Counted from the first letter of the stretch, positions 8,381-16,815 are shown. The stretch is 42,176 nt of DNA from DATHWB01 sp046565785 (GCA_046565785.1 JBKHXZ010000187.1:1-42176); one strand, 5' to 3'. Notes: generated from the sequence alone by a model not told the origin. A program made the numbers and translations.

Positions 8381-10500
8381 GGCCGATCGACACCTGGACG
8401 ATCGTCGAGGAACGTTTCGACCCCGGGCGGGCAGGATGGCGCGAATCGCTCTTCACCATCGGGAACGGATACCTGATGACACGCGGGTCGTTCGAAGAGC
8501 AGCGTCGCGGAGAGTGCCGGGCGACGTTCATCAATGGGGCGTTCGTGACGCCACCCGGCGATCTCCCTCTGCTCGGTGCCGTACCGGACTGGACCGGGTT
8601 TCGCTTCACGGTCGACGGGGAACCGTTCGACCTCGAGCACCGTCGTCCGGCCGGGTATCGACGGGAACTGGACCTCCTGAACGGCTGTGTCACCCGGAGC
8701 GTCCTGTGGCGAGGTGCCGAGACCGGGACGGTGAGGGTCGCCTTTCGGCGTGTCCTTCCCCTGGGAATGCCGCATCTCGCAGTGCTCGAGGTTCGTATCG
8801 ACTCGCTCACCGACGACGTCACCATCGAATACCAGACCGGGCTGGATGCTTCGGTGCCCGGGCCTCACGTGCCGTGCTGGCACCCCCTCCACATCGAGCA
8901 CGGCGACGGTGGGGAGATGCGAGGCCGCTATCGGAGCGTCGACGATGCACACGGGCTCGATGTCCTGTGGCGAGTCGACGCCGATGGGCCGGTTCACCAC
9001 CTGGACGACTCCATCCACCCGCGTGTGCGCGGCCAGGTTTCGATCCCGGCAGGTTCGAATGCCACCTTCACCAAGTTCGTCGGTTATCGGGTGGATCGCA
9101 ACGAGGAGATCGACCTCATCCTGCCACCTCGTGGGACGTCGTTCGACGCCGTCGCCGATTCCTCCCGGGCGGCGTGGGCGACCCGCTGGCAGGCCTCGGC
9201 GATCACCGTCGACGGTGATCCCGAGGCCGAGCTGGCGTTCCACTACGCCGCCTTCCAGCTCATCGGGGCGGCTCCCCAAGCGGACACCGGAGCAGGCATC
9301 GGGGCTCGGATCGGCGGCTTCGGATACCGCCACCACGTGTTCTGGGACACCGACATCTTCGTTGCCCCGTACTTCGCCGTCACTCAGCCAGATCTGGCTC
9401 GGGCGCACCTCGGCTATCGGTACCGGGGTCTGGACGGTGCCCGTCGCAAGGCCGCCCGGTACGGGCGGGCAGGCGCCTTCTACGCCTGGGAGTCGGCGGG
9501 CACCGGTGACGAGGTAACACCTGAGTGGTCGAATCCCATCTACGGCGAGCCGGTACGCATCTGGACCGGCGAGATCGAAGAGCACATCACCGCGGACGTC
9601 GCCTGGTCGACAGAGCACTACTGGCGCTGGACCGGGGACGACCAGTTTCTGCTGACCGAAGGTGCGGAGATCGTGCTGGAGGGTGCGCGGTATTGGATGA
9701 GCCGGCTGGAGCACGAGGCGGACGGCTTTCACCTTCGAAACGTCATCGGACCCGACGAGTACCACATCGGTGTCGACGACAACTTCTACACCAACCTCAT
9801 GGCCGCCTGGCAGCTTCGGCTTGCCGGCGAGATGGTGTCCCGCCTCGACCGGATCGAAAGCGGCGCCGGGGACCGAGTTCTCCGTTCGCTCGATCTCCCG
9901 CGCGCCGGCCTCGCCGAGATGGCCCGCCGGGCGGACGACATCGTCCTGTCCCGAGGTCACGGCGGGGTGTGGGAGCAACACGCCGGGTTCTTCGAGCTGG
10001 AAACCCTCGACCTGGCAGCGTTCGAACCGCGGCTGCACAGCATCTACGAGTTGCTCGGCGAGGCCCGGATGCAGCGCACTGCCGTTATCAAGCAGCCAGA
10101 CGTTCTCATGGCGATGGCGCTGTTGGCGGCAGAGTCTCGACGAGACGAGCTGGCGGCCGCGAACTGGGCGTACTACGAGCCGAAGGCGGACCACGGCTCG
10201 TCGCTGTCGCTCACGTTCCACGCCCTGCTCGCCGCGCAGATGCACGAGCCGGATCTCGGGTACGAACTCCTGCGGCGTGCGATGGCGATCGACCTCGACG
10301 ATTCGATGGGGAACGGGGCCGACGGGATCCACACCGCCTGCCAGGGGGGCCTGCTTCTCACGGCTCTCTTCGGATTCGGAGGGCTGACACTGGGAGATCC
10401 GGATAGGTCGGTTCCCGCTCGCCTCCCGTCCCATTGGAAATCGTTTCATGCCTCGTACCGCAGAAGAGGAGAGCTACGGGAGATCGACATCTCGGGCTGA
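8377..10500 (+). CDS. glycoside hydrolase family 65 phosphorylase (maltose/trehalose/kojibiose type)
   Basis: GH65 enzymes cleave alpha-glucosides with phosphate to give beta-glucose 1-phosphate. This 707-residue protein has the N-terminal beta-sandwich (TIGNGYLMTRGSFEE), the (alpha/alpha)6 barrel (YRHHVFWDTDIF, YRGLDGARRKAARYG, YAWESAGTGDE) and the catalytic block VIGPDEYHIGVDDNFYTN, whose Glu461 is the expected general acid. It also has VIKQPDVLMAM and DHGSSLSLTFH, the area that binds phosphate in family phosphorylases. Which disaccharide it uses cannot be decided from motifs. It overlaps the LacI gene by 4 bases and is followed by the binding protein after 38 bases. A beta-phosphoglucomutase, the usual partner, is absent from the window. 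Confidence 0.88.
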   Translation: MRPIDTWTIVEERFDPGRAGWRESLFTIGNGYLMTRGSFEEQRRGECRATFINGAFVTPPGDLPLLGAVPDWTGFRFTVDGEPFDLEHRRPAGYRRELDLLNGCVTRSVLWRGAETGTVRVAFRRVLPLGMPHLAVLEVRIDSLTDDVTIEYQTGLDASVPGPHVPCWHPLHIEHGDGGEMRGRYRSVDDAHGLDVLWRVDADGPVHHLDDSIHPRVRGQVSIPAGSNATFTKFVGYRVDRNEEIDLILPPRGTSFDAVADSSRAAWATRWQASAITVDGDPEAELAFHYAAFQLIGAAPQADTGAGIGARIGGFGYRHHVFWDTDIFVAPYFAVTQPDLARAHLGYRYRGLDGARRKAARYGRAGAFYAWESAGTGDEVTPEWSNPIYGEPVRIWTGEIEEHITADVAWSTEHYWRWTGDDQFLLTEGAEIVLEGARYWMSRLEHEADGFHLRNVIGPDEYHIGVDDNFYTNLMAAWQLRLAGEMVSRLDRIESGAGDRVLRSLDLPRAGLAEMARRADDIVLSRGHGGVWEQHAGFFELETLDLAAFEPRLHSIYELLGEARMQRTAVIKQPDVLMAMALLAAESRRDELAAANWAYYEPKADHGSSLSLTFHALLAAQMHEPDLGYELLRRAMAIDLDDSMGNGADGIHTACQGGLLLTALFGFGGLTLGDPDRSVPARLPSHWKSFHASYRRRGELREIDISG

Positions 10501-10538
10501 ACACAAGGGACTCGACGTCCCCGGGAGAAAGGAAAGAG

Positions 10539-11867
10539 ATGATGCGATACAGGAAAGGTTGGGTGACCCTGGCGATCCTGGCCATGGTCATCGCTGCCTG
10601 CGGGGGTTCCGACGGAGCCACCGATACCACCAGCGGGGAGACCACCACCACCGCCCAGCAAACGACGACCACCCTCTCGGAGACGACGACGACGGTCGCC
10701 GCCGGATCACTCGAGGGTGTGGAGTTGAAGTTGTGGGGCTGGTCGTCGTCCGATGCAGAGAATCAGGCACTCGCCGATCTCGTCGCTGAGTTCAACGCCG
10801 AGACCGGAGCATTGGCAGAGTTCCAGCCCCAAGCGGAGTATGACGCCACCCTTCAGGCTGCGCTGGCCGGAGGAGAGCCACCGGATGTCTTCTACGTGGA
10901 TAGCTTCAAGCTGCCGGATCTGGCCAGCGAGGGAGTCCTCGCCCCCATTCCGGACGGGGCGGTCGATGCTCCCAGCGACATCTACCCGTCATTGCGGGAG
11001 GCGTTCACTTTCGACGGTACCTGGTACTGCCCGCCGAAGGACTTCTCGACGTTGGCGCTGATCTACGACCCGAGCGTGCTGGAAGCAGCCGGTGTCGACG
11101 TTCCGACCAACTGGGAGGAACTCCGAGCAGCAGCAGAGGCCCTGACGACGGGACCGATCGAAGAAATCGCCGCCGGGAACGCCCAGGCGGGTCTGGCCAT
11201 GGGTGTCGAATACCCCCGTTGGGGCGTGTTCCTCTTCCAGGCCGGCGTGGCGCTCACCGACGACGAGGTGACCATGGTCACCCTCGACAACGACGAGGCT
11301 CGACAAGCCCTCCAGTACGTCTCTGATCTCTACCTCGATGGATACGCCGTGAAGCCGCAGGCGGTGGACGCCGGCTGGGCCGGGGAGGCGTTCGGTCAGG
11401 GCAAGGCGGCGATGACGATCGAGGGCAACTGGATCGTCGGATACCTGCAGGACACGTTCCCCGACAAGGAGTTCGCCGTCGCCGAGCTGCCCGTCGGACC
11501 GGCCGGGCCGGGGACGTTCGCGTTCACGGTCTGCTACGGGGTGCCAGCCAATGCTCCGAACCCCGACGCGTCCTGGGCGCTGGTCAACTTCCTGACCAAT
11601 CCGGAGGGCTCACTGGCGTGGACCAGTGCGTTCAACGTGATGCCGGCACGTATATCGGTGGCAGAGGACTGGCTCGCACCCCGGCCCGAGTTGGCGGCGT
11701 TCCTCGACGGGGCGGAGTACGCCCGCCGATGGGGCTTCAAGCCGGGTGTCAACGACCTGGTCGGTGTGTTCAACGAGATGGCCGAGGGTCTGATCGTCGG
11801 CGACGTCACCGTGGACGATCTGATCGCCGAGGTGGTGGACGCCGGCGAGAGCATCCTCGGAGGCTGA
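10539..11867 (+). CDS. sugar ABC transporter substrate-binding lipoprotein
   Basis: This 442-residue family 1 extracellular solute-binding protein has a signal peptide with lipobox (MVIAAC), then a Thr-rich linker, then LKLWGWSSSDAENQALADLV and the usual two-lobe binding fold (GEPPDVFYVDSFKLPDL, GVDVPTNWEELRAAAEAL, GKAAMTIEGNWIVGYL, NPDASWALVNFLTNPEGS). AAAGGAAAG lies just upstream of ATG 10539; ATG 10542 is one codon further. It precedes two permeases, and a long hairpin lies in the gap after its stop. By its neighbours, the ligand is probably the alpha-glucoside processed by the GH65 enzyme. Confidence 0.9.
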   Translation: MMRYRKGWVTLAILAMVIAACGGSDGATDTTSGETTTTAQQTTTTLSETTTTVAAGSLEGVELKLWGWSSSDAENQALADLVAEFNAETGALAEFQPQAEYDATLQAALAGGEPPDVFYVDSFKLPDLASEGVLAPIPDGAVDAPSDIYPSLREAFTFDGTWYCPPKDFSTLALIYDPSVLEAAGVDVPTNWEELRAAAEALTTGPIEEIAAGNAQAGLAMGVEYPRWGVFLFQAGVALTDDEVTMVTLDNDEARQALQYVSDLYLDGYAVKPQAVDAGWAGEAFGQGKAAMTIEGNWIVGYLQDTFPDKEFAVAELPVGPAGPGTFAFTVCYGVPANAPNPDASWALVNFLTNPEGSLAWTSAFNVMPARISVAEDWLAPRPELAAFLDGAEYARRWGFKPGVNDLVGVFNEMAEGLIVGDVTVDDLIAEVVDAGESILGG

Positions 11868-11876
11868 TTCGGCGTC

Positions 11877-11911
11877 GGTCCGGTCGGCTCGGCGAGCGAG
11901 CCGACCGGACC
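11877..11911 (+). other. perfect 15-bp stem-loop between binding-protein and permease genes
   Basis: GGTCCGGTCGGCTCG, a 5-base loop, then its exact complement. It begins 9 bases after the binding-protein stop and ends 19 bases before the malF-like start. Hairpins here are known in maltose-type operons, where they stabilise or attenuate the mRNA so that the binding protein is made in excess. Confidence 0.7.
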
Positions 11912-11930
11912 CCTTTCGGGGAGGAGAACG

Positions 11931-13004
11931 ATGACAACGGGAGTCAGGCGTCGTGAGGCCACCGAGTCTCGGAAGCGGCGTCGGAGGAACGATCCTCTGG
12001 CCAGCAGGGCGCGGCTCGACAAGCGCGAAGGCGTGATCGGGTGGTTGTTCACCGCACCAGCACTGATCGGGCTGACCGTGTTCCTCGTGGTGCCGATCAT
12101 CATGACCGTATGGGTGAGCTTCACCGACTGGTCGGGACTCACTCCGCCGCTCGAATCAGACGTCATCGGGACGTCGAACTACGAGGAGTTGCTGATCGAC
12201 GACGGTCTCCGTCGTAAGGACTTCGCCCGGGCGGTGAGGAACAACTTCTGGTACGTGGTCGGTGTAGTGCCGGCGCAGACGATTCTGGCGTTCGTCCTGG
12301 CGGTGATCCTCAACCAGAAGTTCCTCAAGGGAAAGGGCTTCTTCCGCACCGCTTACTACTTCCCGTCGATCACAAGTTCGGTGGCGGTGACACTGATCTT
12401 CGTCTTCCTGTTCCAAACCCGCGGCCTGATCAACTCTGTCCTGCCCTTCCAGGACGTCAACTGGTTCGACAGTTCGAATGGTCTCATCCACAACTTCCTT
12501 GGGGTGATCGGTGTGAAGGGCGCGCCGGTGTGGATGGAGCGTGAGGTGTTCTCGTTGTCGTTGTGGGAATGGATGTCGGGACCGAGCGTGGCGATGACGG
12601 CCATCATGATGCTCGTTACCTGGACCACGGTGGGCACGATGATGCTCATCTTCCTCGCCGGACTGCAGAGCATCCCACCCTCGATCGAGGAGGCAGCGCT
12701 GGTCGACGGAGCTTCCGCGATGCAGCGCTTTTGGGAGATCACCGTGCCGATGATGCGTCCCACCATCTACTTCGTGGTGACGCTCGGTCTGATCGGCACC
12801 TGGCAGGTGTTCGACCAGATCTACGTCGCCACCTTCGGAGGCCCGCGCAAGGCCACGATCACCCCTGCCTTTTGGATCTACTTCCAGAGTTTCGACAACA
12901 ACTCGGCGTCACTGGGCGCGGCGATGGCCGTGGTGCTGTTCGCCATCATCATGGTTTTCGACTGGCTCAAGCGGCGGGTGGTCAAAGACACCGGGGAGGT
13001 CTGA
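11931..13004 (+). CDS. sugar ABC transporter permease, MalF-like
   Basis: This 357-residue inner-membrane permease has a basic N-terminal tail of about 35 residues, then six or more hydrophobic helices starting at VIGWLFTAPALIGLTVFLV. The EAA loop that contacts the ATPase is seen as IEEAALVDGASAMQRFWEI. GGGGAGGAG precedes the ATG at a normal distance. Together with the next gene it forms the heterodimeric channel of a CUT1-type sugar importer. Confidence 0.92.
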   Translation: MTTGVRRREATESRKRRRRNDPLASRARLDKREGVIGWLFTAPALIGLTVFLVVPIIMTVWVSFTDWSGLTPPLESDVIGTSNYEELLIDDGLRRKDFARAVRNNFWYVVGVVPAQTILAFVLAVILNQKFLKGKGFFRTAYYFPSITSSVAVTLIFVFLFQTRGLINSVLPFQDVNWFDSSNGLIHNFLGVIGVKGAPVWMEREVFSLSLWEWMSGPSVAMTAIMMLVTWTTVGTMMLIFLAGLQSIPPSIEEAALVDGASAMQRFWEITVPMMRPTIYFVVTLGLIGTWQVFDQIYVATFGGPRKATITPAFWIYFQSFDNNSASLGAAMAVVLFAIIMVFDWLKRRVVKDTGEV

Positions 13005-13007
13005 CAT

Positions 13008-13892
13008 ATGGCTCGTTCTGTTGCTACCGGTGTCCACGAGACGGGACCGGTCGCCGTCGCCAAGCGCGTCGTCGGTTACACCGCCCTCGTGGTGTTCGCG
13101 CTGGTGTTCATCTATCCGTTCCTGTTGACGATCACCAGCTCGTTCAAATCGCTTCCCGACATTCAGGCAAATCCGGTGGCGCTCCTGCCCTCTGCCGAGT
13201 TCGGCGGCGCGACCACCGAGGGGATCGAGCGGCTGAACTCCGAGCAGATCCGGTTTCCGCGCTGGGCCTTCAATTCGGTCGTGACCACGGTGGCCGTGGT
13301 GGTGCTTCGAATCGGCTTCGATGCGACTGCCGGGTACGCCCTCGCCCGGCTGCGATTTCCTGGAAGGCGCCTGGTGTTCAGCCTGGTGGTCGCAGTGATG
13401 GCTGTGCCCGGTGTCGTCCTGCTCATCCCCAAGTTCCTCGTGATGCGCGAGCTGGGAATCCTCAACACGTATGCCGGACTCGTCCTACCCCTGGCGTTCG
13501 ATGCGTTCGGAATCTTCTTGATGAAACAGTTCTTCGAGCAGCTACCCAGGGAGTTGGAGGAGGCGGCCGCGATCGACGGTGCGTCAACGTGGGAAACGTT
13601 CAGACTTGTGATGCTTCCGCTGGCGGCACCAGGTCTGATCGCTCTGACCATTCTCTCGACTCAGGGCGTGTGGAACGAGTTCCTCCACATGCTCATCGCC
13701 GCGCCGTCCGAGCCCGATCTGAAGACCCTCACCGTCGGGTTGGCCGGCATTCGAGGCGCCTTCGGTGAGGCGCCTCCGTGGAACACGATCCTCGCTGGAT
13801 CGATCATCACGACCATCCCGATCGCCATCATCTTCTTCACGTTCCAGCGCTTCTTCGTCCAGGGAGTGGCCGCCTCCGGCACCAAGGGCTGA
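13008..13892 (+). CDS. sugar ABC transporter permease, MalG-like
   Basis: This 294-residue second permease of the CUT1 importer has about six hydrophobic helices. The EAA loop is ELEEAAAIDGASTWETFRLV, and the N-terminal helix is ALVVFALVFIYPFLLTITSS. GGGGAGG lies about 10 bases before the ATG, and the gene starts 3 bases after the MalF-like stop. No ATPase gene follows. As in many actinobacteria, a shared MsiK-type ATPase encoded elsewhere probably drives the transporter. The second 75-bp family A repeat begins 5 bases after the stop. Confidence 0.92.
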   Translation: MARSVATGVHETGPVAVAKRVVGYTALVVFALVFIYPFLLTITSSFKSLPDIQANPVALLPSAEFGGATTEGIERLNSEQIRFPRWAFNSVVTTVAVVVLRIGFDATAGYALARLRFPGRRLVFSLVVAVMAVPGVVLLIPKFLVMRELGILNTYAGLVLPLAFDAFGIFLMKQFFEQLPRELEEAAAIDGASTWETFRLVMLPLAAPGLIALTILSTQGVWNEFLHMLIAAPSEPDLKTLTVGLAGIRGAFGEAPPWNTILAGSIITTIPIAIIFFTFQRFFVQGVAASGTKG

Positions 13893-13897
13893 ATCCG

Positions 13898-13972
13898 AAA
13901 GGGCCCCGCCAACCCAGGGTTCCCCGGGCCCCTGGAGGGCCCCGCCAGCCCACGGTTGGGCGAGACCGACGA
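13898..13972 (+). repeat. 75-bp direct repeat, family A copy 2
   Basis: Two mismatches to 7141-7215 by eye, same orientation, core AACCCAGGGTT at 13911-13921. With copy 1 it brackets the whole LacI-GH65-transporter cassette. The following CCCACGGTT (within the repeat) can pair with AACCGTGGG just beyond it. Confidence 0.8.
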
Positions 13973-14000
13973 ACCGTGGGCCGGGGCACGCCCAGAGGAC

Positions 14001-14031
14001 GGGCGCCACCAACCCTGGGTTGGCGGCGCCC
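14001..14031. terminator. GC-rich hairpin between convergent MalG-like and SPFH genes
   Basis: GGGCGCCACCAACCC, a single T, then GGGTTGGCGGCGCCC form a 15-bp stem with one mismatch. The centre is the recurring core AACCCTGGGTT. It lies between convergent units and has no T-tract, so it may serve both strands as an intrinsic-like or hairpin-only terminator. Confidence 0.6.
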
Positions 14032-14050
14032 TCGTCGGTAGAAGGTGTGG

Positions 14051-15031
14051 TTACTCCTGAGAACCGGGGGTGGTGGAGCTGCTCGACGTCGTTCGCGACG
14101 TCGACATCGTGCGGCCGGTGCCCGGATCGACGTCCTTCCACATCTCGCCGATCGCAGCGACGCTGCCCAGCACCCCGCTGGTGTCGAGCGGCAGGAAGAT
14201 CTTCGTCGCTTGACCATCGGCGACTTGGCCGAGGGTCTCCAGGTAGCGGATCGCGATCAGGTCGGGAGTCGGATCGCCGGTGTGGATGGCCTGGAACACC
14301 CGCTCGATCGCCCGTGCCTCACCTTCGGCCACCGTTTCCTTCTGATATCGGTCGGCGTCGGCCACCCGCTTGATCGCCTCGGCTTGGCCTTCTGCTTCCA
14401 AGATGTTGGACTCCTTGATTCCTTCCGATCGAAGGATGGCCGCCCGCTTCTCGCCTTCCGCCTCGGTGACCGCGGCACGACGATCTCGCTCCGCTTTCAT
14501 CTGCCGGTGCATGGCGTCGGTGACGTCCGCCGGCGGCTCGATCCGCTGGATCTCCACCCGGACCACCCGAGTGCCCCACTTGTCGGTGGCGTCGTCGAGG
14601 ATCTGCCGCAACTTGGCGTTGATGATCTCCCGGGAGGTCAACGCCGAGTCCAGGTCCAGATCACCGATGACGTTCCTCAGGTTGGTCTGGGCGAGCTTCG
14701 TCACTGCCAGGATGAAGTTCCCCACGTTGTACTTCAGCTTCACTGGGTCGGTGGGCTCGTAGTAGATCACCGCGTCGACCGTCACCGCCACGTTGTCCTT
14801 GGTGATGACCTCCTGCGGTGGGACGTCCACCACCTGTTCGCGCATGTCCACTTTGGTGATGCGCTTGACGAACGGGATGACCCAGCGGAGACCGCTGTCG
14901 ACCGTCTTCTCGTACCTTCCGAGAAACTCGATCAGCCCCTTTTCGTAGGGTCTCACCACTCGGAACCCGGCTGCTGCGACGAGGATCGCCGCTACCGCCA
15001 GGATGAAGAGCAGGAACACGAGTGCGTCCAT
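14051..15031 (-). CDS. SPFH/Band 7 (stomatin/prohibitin-like) membrane protein
   Basis: This 326-residue protein has an N-terminal hydrophobic anchor (ALVFLLFILAVAAILVAA), then the Band 7 domain: RPYEKGLIEFLGRY, VDVPPQEVITKDNVAVTVDA, NLRNVIGDLDLDSALTSRE and VRVEIQRIEPP. It ends in an Ala/Glu-rich coiled coil (EAEGEKRAAILRSEG, then EAEGQAEAIKR). Such proteins oligomerise on the membrane and scaffold microdomains. They pair with NfeD proteins, and an NfeD gene lies 25 bases upstream on the same strand. No enzyme activity is expected. Confidence 0.92.
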   Translation of the reverse strand: MDALVFLLFILAVAAILVAAAGFRVVRPYEKGLIEFLGRYEKTVDSGLRWVIPFVKRITKVDMREQVVDVPPQEVITKDNVAVTVDAVIYYEPTDPVKLKYNVGNFILAVTKLAQTNLRNVIGDLDLDSALTSREIINAKLRQILDDATDKWGTRVVRVEIQRIEPPADVTDAMHRQMKAERDRRAAVTEAEGEKRAAILRSEGIKESNILEAEGQAEAIKRVADADRYQKETVAEGEARAIERVFQAIHTGDPTPDLIAIRYLETLGQVADGQATKIFLPLDTSGVLGSVAAIGEMWKDVDPGTGRTMSTSRTTSSSSTTPGSQE

Positions 15032-15056
15032 TGCCTACCTCACTTTCTTGCTGTCG

Positions 15057-15863
15057 TCATTCGTCGCCCAGCGGGGTGACCACCAGGCGGGAGCCTTGTA
15101 CGTCGGTGACGATGATTCGTGTTCCCGCAGGGATGGCTGAGCCGTCTTCGCTCATCGCCCGCCATTCCTCTGTGTCGATGCGGACCATGCCGTATCCGCT
15201 ATCCGGGTCGATGTCGGCCAGGACCACACCTTTCGCCTCGAGCCAGCGATTGGCGCCGATCCGAGGCTGGACCTGGTTGTCCTGCCGGTCGATGAACTTG
15301 CGGAGATAGGCGAAAGCGATCGCCGAGACTCCGAAGAACACCAGCCATTGAGCGAGTAATGCCACCCCAAGCCAGGCGAGGATGGCGGCCGCCGCCGCCC
15401 CGATCGCGAACGGAAGCAGGAAGAAGCCGGCAGTGAAGATTTCGCCGATTCCCATGCCCAGCGCCAGCAGGGTCCACACCCAGCGCCATTGGTCGTTGTC
15501 CACGTCGTTTCCTCCTTGCACGATGCTGCCGACGATGACCCCGGCCACCAGGGCCAACATTCCCAGTCCGTAGGTGGCGGCCGTTCGGCGACTCATCCGT
15601 CGGAAGTCGGCTGCGCCACTCTGTACGTCGTCCCAGGCGCCTGCCTCGATGCGGGCGCCCGCCGCTTCGGCCCAGTCGGCCGCGAAACGGCGGAGGTCGT
15701 GTCCGACGACTGCTTCCGGTGAACGGCCGTCCGCGGCCGCTTCGGCCAGGTGCTGCCCGAGTTCCAGTCGCATCTGGGTGCGGACCCGGCGGGGAACTCC
15801 GGCTTCCTGCCAGAAGCGGTCGCAGTCGGCTGTGATTCGTGCGAGTTCGGCACTGCTGGTCAT
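15057..15863 (-). CDS. HAAS-like N-terminal domain fused to NfeD-type membrane protein
   Basis: This 268-residue protein has an N-terminal helical part (residues 1-95) that looks like the HAAS/DUF1700-type domain often encoded next to PadR regulators (RRVRTQMRLELGQHLAEAAA, GRSPEAVVGHDLRRFAADWA). Hydrophobic helices follow (ATYGLGMLALVAGVIVG, WTLLALGMGIGEIFTAGFF, AAILAWLGVALLAQWLVFF). The C-terminal OB-like NfeD domain carries GANRWLEAKGVVLADI and IPAGTRIIVTDVQGSRLVV. NfeD domains bind SPFH scaffolds, and the SPFH gene is next. The start overlaps the PadR stop (ATGA), with GGGAGGTG upstream. The domain call for the first third is by pattern only. Confidence 0.78.
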   Translation of the reverse strand: MTSSAELARITADCDRFWQEAGVPRRVRTQMRLELGQHLAEAAADGRSPEAVVGHDLRRFAADWAEAAGARIEAGAWDDVQSGAADFRRMSRRTAATYGLGMLALVAGVIVGSIVQGGNDVDNDQWRWVWTLLALGMGIGEIFTAGFFLLPFAIGAAAAAILAWLGVALLAQWLVFFGVSAIAFAYLRKFIDRQDNQVQPRIGANRWLEAKGVVLADIDPDSGYGMVRIDTEEWRAMSEDGSAIPAGTRIIVTDVQGSRLVVTPLGDE

Positions 15864-16231
15864 CGCTTGTCACCTCCCACCACGTTGGCGACTCCGGCCA
15901 CGAGCTCGTTCCACGCTTTCGACCATTCGGTCAACGCTTGTTCCCCCTTCTTTTCCATGCGGTAGTACTTGCGTGCCGGGCCTTCCGGCGACGCCACCAG
16001 ATATCCCTCGATCAGCCCGTTGCGTTGCAGCCGGCTGAGCACCGGATAGATGGCCCCTTCGCTCACGAGATCGAGTCCGCGTTCTGTCAGTTTTCGCACC
16101 ATCTCATATCCGTAGCTCGGTTCCTCGGAAATCACCGCCAGGAGGCACATGTCCAGCACCCCTTTCAGTAACTGGGTGCTGCGGTCTCCGCCGGACCGGT
16201 CCCGTGGGCGGCCTGTGTCCTTGGTCACCAT
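15860..16231 (-). CDS. PadR-family transcriptional regulator
   Basis: This is a short PadR of 123 residues with the winged helix STQLLKGVLDMCLLAVISEE, SYGYEMVRKLTERGLDLVSE and GAIYPVLSRLQRNGLIEGYL, then the wing sequence GPARKYYRMEKKGEQAL. PadR proteins repress promoters of neighbouring membrane or stress genes. HAAS-domain proteins commonly sit directly downstream, as here, and may transmit a membrane signal. ATG 16231 is chosen as the start; the frame opens further, to 16285, through the promoter. Operon order is padR, HAAS-nfeD, SPFH. Confidence 0.88.
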   Translation of the reverse strand: MVTKDTGRPRDRSGGDRSTQLLKGVLDMCLLAVISEEPSYGYEMVRKLTERGLDLVSEGAIYPVLSRLQRNGLIEGYLVASPEGPARKYYRMEKKGEQALTEWSKAWNELVAGVANVVGGDKR

Positions 16232-16264
16232 CTGCCGGTGGCTCGATCCAGTATCATGGAGTAC

Positions 16265-16292
16265 AAGGTAGCAGAACTCCACCACTAGTCAA
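16265..16292 (-). promoter_or_regulatory. putative promoter of the PadR-NfeD-SPFH operon
   Basis: On the minus strand TTGACT (16287-16292), a 16-base spacer and TACCTT (16265-16270) lie 34 bases before the PadR ATG. Confidence 0.45.
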
Positions 16293-16300
16293 CAACACCG

Positions 16301-16345
16301 AATAGTGATTCTTTGGCGCAAGAGTCGCGCGAAAGAGCCGCTATT
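16301..16345 (-). terminator. imperfect 19-bp stem-loop at the end of the 16341 gene
   Basis: AATAGTGATTCTTTGGCGC pairs with GCGCGAAAGAGCCGCTATT at 15 of 19 positions around a 7-base loop. It covers the stop codon of the small upstream gene and lies just before the PadR promoter, so it probably separates the two units. Confidence 0.45.
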
Positions 16346-16733
16346 GCAGGCGGGTGAGGCGGCGGTTGACGGCGTCGAGCACCGCCTTGGCGGTGGCGGT
16401 GGCCGAGTCGCCGTCCCGCACCAATGACGAACCGATCAGGTAGTCCGACCAACCCGACTCTCGCACCTGAGCGAGTGCGATCCGCACGGGACCCAGGTCG
16501 GAGGTGGCAACCGCGCTCAGGTCGAATTCGGACAGGCCACCGGTGAGGTTCTCCACCGCGCGCAGGGTCGCTTCTCCGACCACCCGAGGTCGATGCTGCG
16601 GTTCTGCCGTCCCTTCCGCACTGCCGCGATGGATCTCTCCGGCGAAGCCGATGGTCACGTCGACGTGAATGCGGTCGCCGTCTTGGTGCTGTTCGAGTGT
16701 CGCCAGGAAAGGGCGTTGGGCGTCGGTGATCAC
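16341..16733 (-). CDS. conserved-looking actinobacterial protein of unknown function
   Basis: This 130-residue soluble protein has no signal peptide. It has a beta-rich first half (IHVDVTIGFAGEIHRGSAEG), then VVGEATLRAVENLTGG and a C-terminal helix, KAVLDAVNRRLTRLQ. The pattern resembles a family of small actinobacterial hypotheticals, but I can assign no role. GTG 16733 is the start, and TAGCCT (16740-16745) lies 6 bases upstream with no Shine-Dalgarno, fitting a leaderless transcript. It is divergent from mscL. Confidence 0.65.
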   Translation of the reverse strand: MITDAQRPFLATLEQHQDGDRIHVDVTIGFAGEIHRGSAEGTAEPQHRPRVVGEATLRAVENLTGGLSEFDLSAVATSDLGPVRIALAQVRESGWSDYLIGSSLVRDGDSATATAKAVLDAVNRRLTRLQ

Positions 16734-16739
16734 GCCGTC

Positions 16740-16745
16740 AGGCTA
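16740..16745 (-). promoter_or_regulatory. -10 hexamer TAGCCT of the 16341 gene
   Basis: TAnnnT hexamer exactly 6 bases before GTG 16733 on the minus strand, with no Shine-Dalgarno. Confidence 0.45.
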
Positions 16746-16815
16746 GGCACGCGCTGCGCCCGCGGCGCAGCAGAGAGGCGGGGTATCTTGGCGCCACCGT
16801 CCGGAAGGGGAGCAT

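Noticed and set aside
7843..10449. Long open frame of about 868 codons antisense to the LacI and GH65 genes
   Set aside because: It is the high-GC mirror of two clear genes, low complexity in Arg/Pro/Gly, with no recognisable domain.
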